From Craspedostauros australis (taxonomy: Eukaryota; Bacillariophyta; Bacillariophyceae; Mastogloiales; Achnanthaceae), in contig JAMXDE010000016.1 of the NCBI GenBank assembly GCA_026770025.1, positions 1,302,001-1,366,000 on the forward strand: a stretch of DNA of 64,000 bases. The letters run 5' to 3'. The notes below the pieces were generated by a model. That model was not told the DNA's origin, searched no databases, and saw only the letters and a program-made list of their open reading frames with translations. The position numbers and the translations under genes were made by a program. Below, one piece after another: positions 55,712 to 64,000 of this stretch (its first letter is position 1; each line of letters opens with the position of its first letter).

Positions 55712-57364
55712 ATGATCCACATGATCAACATGAAGGCAGCCATCGTGGCTGTGCTCTTCCTCTCCGACATGGTGTTGACTCATGCCGTGCTCCGTGGTAA
55801 CCGGACCCCCGTGGATCCAACAAAAGAACTCCGCACGGCGATGAACAGGATCCGCGCCCTCAAGGCCGGCGCTGATGACAACGCAAAGGCGGCGAAACAA
55901 AACAAGGCCGAACGAGAGCCTCCCACAGACAACCCGGGTACTCCCGAGAACTCTGCGCCAACCGCGTTGCCGACTGGATCGCCGACTGCTGGACCCACAG
56001 GTCCTCCGACTACCTCGCCGACGCATGAACCGACCGGACCACCAACGGGCCCTCCAGCTGAGATGCCCTCAATGCCGCCTACCACTCAACCAGCCTCTGA
56101 CCCAGAGCCCTTCGATGCGACCATCGAAGTCGCTTGCAAGCCGGACGGTGCCACCATCCTCTCATCACAAGAGGTAAGCACCAAGACCATCATCTGCGAT
56201 GCGAACAAGCCATCCTGCCGCGAAGCCATCAGCGCCGTCAAGGAATCCGAGCAGCTTCAGAACTTCTTTGGATGTGCAGGAGACCTCGGTGAAGGAGCTG
56301 CTCGCAAGCTCTTCAATACGTACGCATCCAGCAACATCCTTGCTGGCCAATTGGCCCTGGTCGCTGCCACCAACCTGCTTCTCGTCACCGAGCGAGCGGA
56401 TGCAATGGAGGAGGCCTGCATGACCATTGGAATGGCCAAGTCACCTCCCGTCGCAGACCCATGCTGCCAAGGACCCTCGGGATGCACCTCTGTCACCGGT
56501 TCCGCCTCCAACTCTCCTCCATTCATGACCATCGCCATCACAGCATGCACTGGTGACAGCGCATGCAAGGATATGGGCCCCAATCCCCTCATCCTCGATT
56601 CCTCCTGCACTGGCGCGAGTGCATGCGAGTTGATAAATGAGAACGAGATCAATCCCTTCATCACAGGTGTCACCTTCGTCGGTGAGATGGCATGCACCAC
56701 CCCTCAATCTTGTGAGGGAGTAGGACGCCGCTCCCATGGTGATGTGACTATCCATTCTGGTGCATGCATCGGATCAGACGCATGCAAGTCAGCTGGACGC
56801 CGCGTCGTGCAGAAGGCCACCATCCGCATCCGCAGCCACATTGACATCGGTGAGAATGCGTGCGTTGGCAGCAATGCCTGCAAGGATGCCCATTCCACTG
56901 TCAACTATGGTACTGCTGGCAAGCGCGCAAGCAGCCTGACCATTGGTGCTGGTGGTTGCGCTGCCGACGGGTCATGCGAGAAGATGGGCTTCAGTGACAG
57001 GATGAGAACCGACATCATCGTCCCTCCTGATGGATGCGGCAGTGTTGAAGGCTGCAGGGGATGCATGACGAAGGACGAGTGCAGCCCTGATGAATTCTAC
57101 TTCATTGGCGATATCGATGGAGCCTGTCCTGAGGGAGGCAGCAGCTCCGGGAGCAATCCTACTGGTGAAAAAGTGGAGGAGTACTGTATTGGCAAGGATA
57201 CCCTGCTCACAGACTCTCCGACTTTTTCTCCCACTCCTTTCCCCACACCTCTCACGTCCAGTCCAACCAGCGCCCCAACCATTTCGCCCTCTTGGACGCC
57301 CTCATTTTCTCCGTCAGACACTCCATCGCGGGTTCCGTCCGAGACGCCGTCTGCACTGCCCTCC
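55712..57364 (+). CDS. Secreted Cys-repeat protein with Pro/Thr/Ser-rich stalks, 3' end cut by D'
   Basis: Start at ATG 55712 (context ACCATGA), followed by MIHMINMKAAIVAVLFLSDMVLTHA, a good signal peptide. The open frame begins at 55451, but those residues are unlike a coding sequence. 551 codons remain to the D' border. After a basic helix comes a PTG/PTS-rich stalk (about residues 70-125). Then follows a domain with about seven units of roughly 30 residues, each holding two close Cys (patterns such as ACTGDSACK, ACIGSDACK, ACVGSNACK). A second SPT/PS-rich stalk (about 510-551) is the point of interruption. Such proteins are common in diatoms and are thought to be extracellular or wall-associated, probably O-glycosylated. 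Reading into the LTR adds 60 foreign residues to a stop at 57545-57547. Confidence 0.8.
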
Positions 57365-58045
57365 TGTCAGGAATCGAGGGTACGACTCTGTCGGAAAGAT
57401 ACCCATGATTGCCGCAACTCCCAACATTATTTGTCACACCTTTGGATATTATTCGTCACACCTTTGAATATTATCCATTCCAACCACGACACGAATCACA
57501 CGGGAATGACCTCAGTCCTACCAAGAAAACAAGCCTGTCCTCTGTGAATCAAGAAAAGGCCACGATATCTAAATCATGTGAAGGAAGATGATGACCAACA
57601 CATTGATGATCACCCCATCTGGAGATCATGGCATGTGTCAGCCAGGGACTAGAACAACTCAGAAAGGGCATCATCCATGACACCAATCATGACACCAATC
57701 GTGGAGTTCGGTGTCAGGAGATCAAGAGCGAAACGCAAGACTGTGGAATCGTACCGCAGGGAGTGTAGAATAAGGATATGCACGACAAGGTGCATGGCAA
57801 GAATGCCTACGGATATGCACGACGATGTGCATGACAAGGATGCCTGCGGATGCGATCTCATGTATGCAAGCGATGATTCATGATGAAGAGATGCATGAAT
57901 GCAACAGTATAAGACGATGCTGCTGCAGGAGATGCTATATAAGAAACGAAAGGCAAAGGAGCTGAAGAGAATGAGCTCACAGTTCTGAATAGTACGGACT
58001 AACAACCAATTAGTTCTTACTAACACTAACCCCGGATTTCCAACA
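57365..58045 (+). repeat. Element D' 5' LTR
   Basis: 681 bp, TGTCAGGAATC..TTCCAACA. Two CCAAT boxes at 57683-57687 and 57695-57699. CGTTTCGAAACG follows at 58046-58057. TATATAAG near 57936 lies in the part inherited from the 5' LTR of D. Confidence 0.95.
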
Positions 58046-58124
58046 CGTTTCGAAACGTTACGATTGAAATCCTACGTTTCCATCATCACCAACACAGCAA
58101 CAAACGACTCTCACCATCATCACC

Positions 58125-61100
58125 ATGACGTCCTTCCTTGGTAAGACCAATCGTTACATGATCATGTTCGACGGCAAGCGATCCTCCTGGAAAGCTTGGA
58201 GTGCGAAGTTCCTCGCCCGTGCCAACCGCAAGGGTTACGGAGACTTGTATCTCAAGGACTTGGGTAATGTGATTGTGAAGACCGAGACCTTTGACCCCTC
58301 TCCTCTCGCCTCCATCGCGGGAAGTGAAGAGAAGAAGCTTAAGGCCTCAAAGTTATCTGCCATGTCTCCCGAGGAGAAGGCGGAGTACAAGAAGGCTCTG
58401 GCCAAGTACGCGTTTGAAGAACTGACCATGGCAATCAACCATGAAACCACCGAAGGCGATGTCGCCTTCATGGCTGTGTTGGGATGCGAGAGCAACATCT
58501 ACGAGGGAGGAGACCCTCGTAAGGCGTGGAAGGCTCTCGAGCGCATCTACGAGCAACGCACTGCGCCAATGAAGGCAAAGTTGTTGGCTCAACTCAACGG
58601 GATGCGATTGAAGAAAGGCGAACATCCGGATACCTTCCTCACCGAAATGGAGGTGATCCGTAACCGCCTCAAGCACGCGGGAGTTAATATGGACATGGAG
58701 CAGTACCACATGCTCGTGCTCAACGCTCTCGGAAGGGACTACGAGATGGATGTGAAGCTCATCGAGCTCAAGTTCGAGAACATCGAAAAGCAGATGACTG
58801 TCAAAGACATCCGCGAAGCAGTGAGTGCAACCTACGACGCACGTCACATCAAGCAAGGAGGTAGTAAGCGCGAGAACAATAGCAAGGAAGAAATGGCACT
58901 CGCCGCCACTGGTGGCTTCAAGGGCCACTGCCGCAACTGTGGTGCCTACGGGCACAAGAAGGCAGACTGCCGCTCTGCGCCTAAGAACAAAGGAGGCAAG
59001 CCCACGAAGAAGAACAAGAGAAGTGATACTGAAGACAAGACCAAGTTCAACGGAAACTGCAAGTACTGCGGTAAGAAGGGACACAAGATCCTCGAGTGCT
59101 TCAAGTTGAAGGCAGCGATGAGAGCAGCCGACGCCGCCAACGTGGCCACCGACGGTATGGACGGAACAGATGACGTCGCCCTCGTGATGGTCGAGGAACC
59201 GATGTGGCTACCCGAAGACGCCGCGGCAGACAACGCCGCGTTCGTCGTGGTAGATGAACCCATGTGGATGCCCGCTAACGACGAAGAAGACGAAATCGAT
59301 CTCGTGATGACCGATGAATCAATGTGGTTACCCGACGAAGACAAGTCGGTCAACAACGAAGAATTGGTGTGTTTCCCCACCGACGAGCTCGAAACCGACC
59401 CCGTTGAGGTCAAAAATGTGACCAACCCAAGAATCGTGACAATCGACGAAATCACGAACATCAAGAAAAACCAAACAATCAACACCACCGACATGGCGCA
59501 CTACGAGTCGTCCATCAACGACATGGCCCTCGCAACCACCAACGAAGACATGACCGGACTCGACCTCGAAGAAGAGGTCGAGTACTCTGAAGAGGAACGA
59601 GAGGCCCACACCCCGAGTGTGTACGGATACTACAGACCCCCAGTTGCTGCAGTTGAGACCATCAACCGCGAGCACTTCCCATCAAGCGACGAAGACGATT
59701 ACACCGACGAAGACAATCTCTTCGACGGGATCGTCTACGAGGATGAACCCCTCAACATCGGAGACATCATCGAGAATGAAGTAGCGATGCCTGGAGTCGA
59801 CCATCGCGTCACCTCCACCATCTACTCTCGAACCGAACCAAGGACTCTGGTTGTCGGAATGTGTGTACTCGGATGTGTATGCATCAGTCACACTTGCTTG
59901 CCGCCATCTAGACTATTCGGTGGCGGAATCACGACACAAAACTATGACGTCACAGCAATACCACCGCGATACCACGAGGATACTGCGATACTACGATGAC
60001 AGGATACCGCGATACCAGCGGATACCACAGTATCCATCACACGTGACGTCACATCGAGACCTTAACTACCAGGTCTACAGGAATGAAATATGTTGTGAAT
60101 ATTCCATCAGATTCGATCAATCATCAGGTTCAACAAAACCTGAACACGGAACAACGACGAGACAACGAAAGAGAAACGACGACGTTGACGATGAAGTCAA
60201 CATCAACGAGCAACATGTGAGCAATGTACATGGAGGTGCAAGAGGATTGCACCAAGCAATGAGAGCAAGGAAGAGATGGATCAAGAGAGCATCTTGATCA
60301 TCTCATACCCCACGTTCGCTCACCAACAATCAATAGCAACAACAGTAACAGTAACAGTAACAGAAACACTTTCGACAAAAGAGTGTGACTACTACCGATT
60401 CTCCGTGCGCGGAGCCTTCCAACATCTGGTCGATCGAATGATCGAAGAGTCGTCCCGCAACGGAGGGAGCACTGCAGGATGGTGCCCGCTGTGCTTTCAG
60501 CGCGGCCCTCTCTACGCCATGTGCAAGACCTGCTGTAACTCGCCGTTCCTCATCCAACTGGCAAACCCCCCTGCAAGGGCGGCGCCAACAACGATCCAAG
60601 ACATCATGACGCGCCGCCAGAAGCTCTGGACTGCAGGACCTCTGCATGTCGCAATGAGATACTCTCTCAGCAACATGATGGTTGCTGATGAAGTGCGCTC
60701 TGAGCTCGCCCTACTGTGCTGCGACGCGGCGCACGCATACACTGAAGGAGGAGGAGAAAGCCTGAACCCTCGCACGCTCTACTACATGATGCACCGCATC
60801 GACGTGTACATGCCAATGCAACTGGTGCAAGCCGTGCAACACATTAACGCAAGGCTTGAAGAGCTCAACCTGCCACCCATCCACAGAGGGCTCATCGACA
60901 GCCTGGTTCAGCATGCCGCAGAGATGCTGATGTGGATGCATCATCCAGGTGACCAAGGAGTCCGAGACCCAGAGGAGTTCAACCAACTCCCCATCTACCG
61001 AGCCGCCGAAGCTCAACCAGACATGGCCATGGTGATCGGTGACCACCAAGACGCTCAACCAGACATTGCCATGGTGATCGGTGACCTCGACGATGCAAGC

Positions 61101-64000
61101 GCACTCCGCCACACCATCGCCCCCGACCACCACGAAGCAAACACATGGCTGGGTGATTCTGGTGCCTCATGCCACCTCACCAATAGCGAAGAGGGAATGA
61201 TTAACGTGCGAGTGGCCAACCACTCCATCAAGATCGGCAGCGGCCGATACCTCAAGGCAACAAAGGTTGGCGATAAACGCATGGTCGTGATGCAGAAGAA
61301 CGGGAACCAAGCTACCATCGTGCTCAAGCAAGTGAAGTTCGTGCCCAACCTGTGGGTGAACCTCTTGAGCATCAACAAAGCTCTCAAGAACGGCTTCGAC
61401 ATCAGCAACCAAGGTGTCGTGATGAGCTTGGAGAAGCGCGGGCAACGCATCACGTTCGACAGACTCATGGCAACCCATAGCGGTTTCGTGAGTGGAGTGA
61501 ACATGATCAGTGCCCCTCCCCACGAGGACCAAGCCAATGTCGGCGTGTCCACCGGGTCCACGGTGGACATCAACCAAATTCATAAAATGTTAGGCCATGT
61601 TGACACTTACACGATCTCTCGCACAGCGGGACGATACGGTTGGAATGTCACAGGCAAGTTGCATGCATGCATTGACTGCGCAATTGGAAAACAGAAGCAG
61701 AAGTCAATGACAAAACGCCTGCAGCTCCGAGCAAAGGAAATTGGTGAGCGGTTGTTCATTGACACATCGAGTGTTCAAACGCACAGCTACGGACAAGGAA
61801 AATATTGGCTCCTTGTCATCAATGATTACAGTGATTACTGCTGGAGTTACTTTTTGAAAGAGAAAAATGAAGTCGGAGAAAAGCTGATCACGCTCCTCCG
61901 ATGGCTTAACTCCAACCAACAGGCACATGTGAAAAATATCAGATGTGACAACGCGGGAGAGAATTATGCCGCAGAAAAACAGCTTCTCAGAGCAGGATTC
62001 GGCCCAACGTTCGAATACACTGCCGCTTCCACCCCCCAACAGAATGGTCGCGTGGAAAGAAAATTCGCGACGTTGTACGGGAAAGTCCGCTCCATGCTCA
62101 ACCAAACGCATCTACCGAGAACAGTGCGTGGGAAATTGTGGGCGGAAGCAGCCCGAACCGCAACACAGCTCGAAAATATTATTGAGACAAAGACAAGAGA
62201 ACCAACATGTGTTCTCTTCAACAACCGGATCCCAACATTCGTGGATGGATTACGAAAATTCGGAGAAATAGGGATGGTATACATCGGCGGTCGTACGATA
62301 AAGGCCAAGCTGGACGATAGATCCAGACCAGCCATGTTCGTTGGCTACGGCCAATCGCACGCAAAAGGAGTATATCGAATGCTGAATCTCGCAACAACCA
62401 AGATCCTAATCACGAGAGACGTGACATGGATGAATCAGTCATACGGGCAATTCAGAGGTATCGAGAATGCCAACAGATCTATGCTGATAGATCTAGAAGA
62501 TGACGACTCTACGTCGGGTGTGAACACCCGAGCTACAAGAACAACTTGGGAGCGACGATCGGAGACCATCAAGAGCATGGAGGCCGACGACGCGGATCGC
62601 AGCAGCAGAGCCGAAGAAATAGAAGATACTGATGACGCTGCGCGAGGGCAAGATAGCTTGCTCCCTGCCCAAGGGGAAAATGAATCGAACGAAGAGAACG
62701 ACGATGAATTTGGAAGGGACGACGAGGGGAATGCAGACGAAGCGGCCGAGAAAGAGCCCAAAGACACCCCTGTCGCAGAACCTGTAACACGCATGCCAAG
62801 GATGCTGAGCGCTCTCGCCGGGTATAACAACGACCCAATCCCAGAGGAGGAGCGAGATCTCGGATCAAGTGATGAGTCAGAACCTAGTAACAGCGAGGGA
62901 TATGTGACGCCCGAAGAGACCATCACAACTCCACCGGAAACAGGAGGACCCGACTTTCACGCAGACGGGTCAATATTCAACAGAGATATCGCAGGTACGA
63001 TGATAGACACACCTCATGGAATGACGAGACTAGATGACATCATCACTGCGGACCAGGCATTGAAAGACGAACGAAATGAGGGAGGGGCAGAACATGCGAA
63101 TGTCGCTATGCTGCTAGACCCCACCACATTCGAAGACTGCTGGGACCATGCGGATCCCAACAAAAGAAAGAAATGGCGCGAAACTATCAACAAAGAGTTC
63201 TATGATATGGCCAGAAGGAAAGTATGGGAGAAGATCAAGAAGGACCAGATGCCGAAGGATCGGCGGTGTGTGAAGACCAAATGGGTCTTCAAGGAAAAGA
63301 GAAATGGGGTATTCCGCGCCAGACTCGTGGCATGCGGATACTCGCAAATCGCAGGAGTCGACTTCTCAGCACACCACGCGCCAGTGATACATGATGCAAC
63401 ATATCGAATCATGCTCACGATGAAGATGATACTACACATGGACAGCATCATCATCGACTTTGAGACAGCATTCCTGCATGGAGACCTCGATGAAGAGATC
63501 TACATGCAATGCCCAAAGGGTATGAGGCACGAAGCCGACGAATGCCTGCTACTCAAGAAAACCATCTACGGCCTCGTGCAGAGCGCGAGACAATGGAATA
63601 AGAAGCTCGTCGACATCCTATTCAAACTAGGGTTCAGACAGAGCGAGGTGGACCCATGCCTGCTGATTCGGAATCAGGAAGGGAGACTGCTACTGATCGG
63701 CACCTATGTGGACGATTGCCTCTGCATCGGAGAGGAGCAGGAATTGAAAAAGCTTGTGAAGGATATCTGAGCGGAACGGTTCGGCGTCAAGGTGGAGGAA
63801 GATCTCGAAGACTACCTGAGTTGCAAGATCATCTTCAACCACGACAAGACGAACTGTTGGGTGAACCAACCACACATCCTAAAGAACATCATCGATACGT
63901 TCGGAAGCGATGTGGTGAAGCTGCAACGATACGGAACGCCTGGGACACCAGGGCAAGGCATCCAAAGGCAAAGCGATGCACCCAAAGTGGACAAGTAGCG
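58125..64000 (+). pseudogene. Element D' gag-pol, broken like its parent, 3' end outside the window
   Basis: ATG 58125 (MTSFLGKTNR). Gag runs to the solo LTR at 59852; the open frame continues into it to 59999. Pol resumes at 60425, protease and integrase intact, then TGA 63768-63770 after LVKDI and TAG 63996-63998 after PKVDK, the same two stops as in D. Domain order and motifs are as in D. Because every defect is shared, D' cannot have made its own enzymes at the time of insertion. Confidence 0.94.
59852..60424 (+). repeat. Solo LTR of the A family inside D'
   Basis: 573 bp, flanked by TCTGGT duplications as in D (complement of ACCAGA). It travelled with the element rather than inserting twice. 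Confidence 0.94.

Larger units (their letters stand above)
57365..64000 (+). mobile_element. Ty1/copia retrotransposon D', daughter copy of D, truncated by the window edge
   Basis: Plus-strand copy beginning exactly at an LTR end. Positions map to D one for one (57365 to 50461, 60424 to 47402, 63770 to 44056) with no net indel over 6.6 kb. The internal solo LTR, its duplication and both stop codons are shared; I noticed one coding change, Glu to Lys in NKALxNGF. Its 5' LTR is a mosaic of the two D LTRs (see findings). It interrupts the secreted-protein gene. The expected left target duplication is CCCTCC (57359-57364); the right side is outside the window. Confidence 0.95.

Noticed and set aside
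57930-57945. TATATAAG in the D' LTR as the promoter TATA box.
   Set aside because: The inherited U3/R switch lies about 170-220 bp upstream of it, which would place the TATA inside R-U5. Kept only as an alternative.
42373-64000. D and D' as arms of a large inverted segmental duplication.
   Set aside because: Similarity starts exactly at the LTR end, flanks differ, and the D' LTR is a mosaic of both D LTRs, which copying of DNA would not give.

Overview
The window is a transposable-element graveyard and nursery from a eukaryote, most likely a diatom or a close stramenopile relative. The grounds are the dominance of Ty1/copia (CoDi-like) elements, spliceosomal introns (GT..AG with a pyrimidine tract), and a secreted Pro/Thr/Ser-rich, Cys-repeat protein of a kind common in diatoms. 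No rRNA, complete tRNA, operon or CRISPR array is visible. The species cannot be named from the sequence.

Layout. 1-25874 is one nested stack. Copia element C (minus strand, running off the left edge) carries copia element A inside its gag-pol ORF (2017-9888). Its 5' LTR is split by T1 (11761-25515), a DNA transposon with terminal inverted repeats. T1 in turn carries the young copia element E (13261-21766), only a few bases into T1 exon 2. T1 encodes a large spliced protein that combines a DDE-type transposase with a YqaJ/lambda-exonuclease-like PD-(D/E)XK nuclease and a Cys-rich tail. It is the most unusual gene here.

25875-38222 holds dispersed repeat X, a 12-bp minisatellite, copia element B (27361-35215, frameshifted), the tail of an unrelated ORF with a CCHC-like knuckle, and a piggyBac transposase broken by one TGA. 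A 15-bp inverted pair at 26567 and 38208 brackets this block. 39008-41893 is an apparently intact host gene encoding ankyrin repeats, a long coiled coil and a BTB-like domain.

42373-50461 is copia element D (minus strand), damaged by two in-frame stops and a solo LTR of the A family. 50509-51134 is a MITE-like element whose ends resemble those of T1. 51369-52159 is a solo LTR of the B family, followed by more X repeat. 55712-57364 is a secreted-protein gene cut by element D' (57365 to beyond the window). D' is a near-perfect copy of D in the opposite orientation. Its LTR combines U3 of D's 3' LTR with R-U5 of D's 5' LTR, the signature of reverse transcription from D's RNA, so a visibly defective element was mobilised, presumably in trans.

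Relative ages from LTR pairs, counted by eye: E 0 differences in 708 bp, A about 1 in 566, B about 10 in 792, D about 28 in 681.
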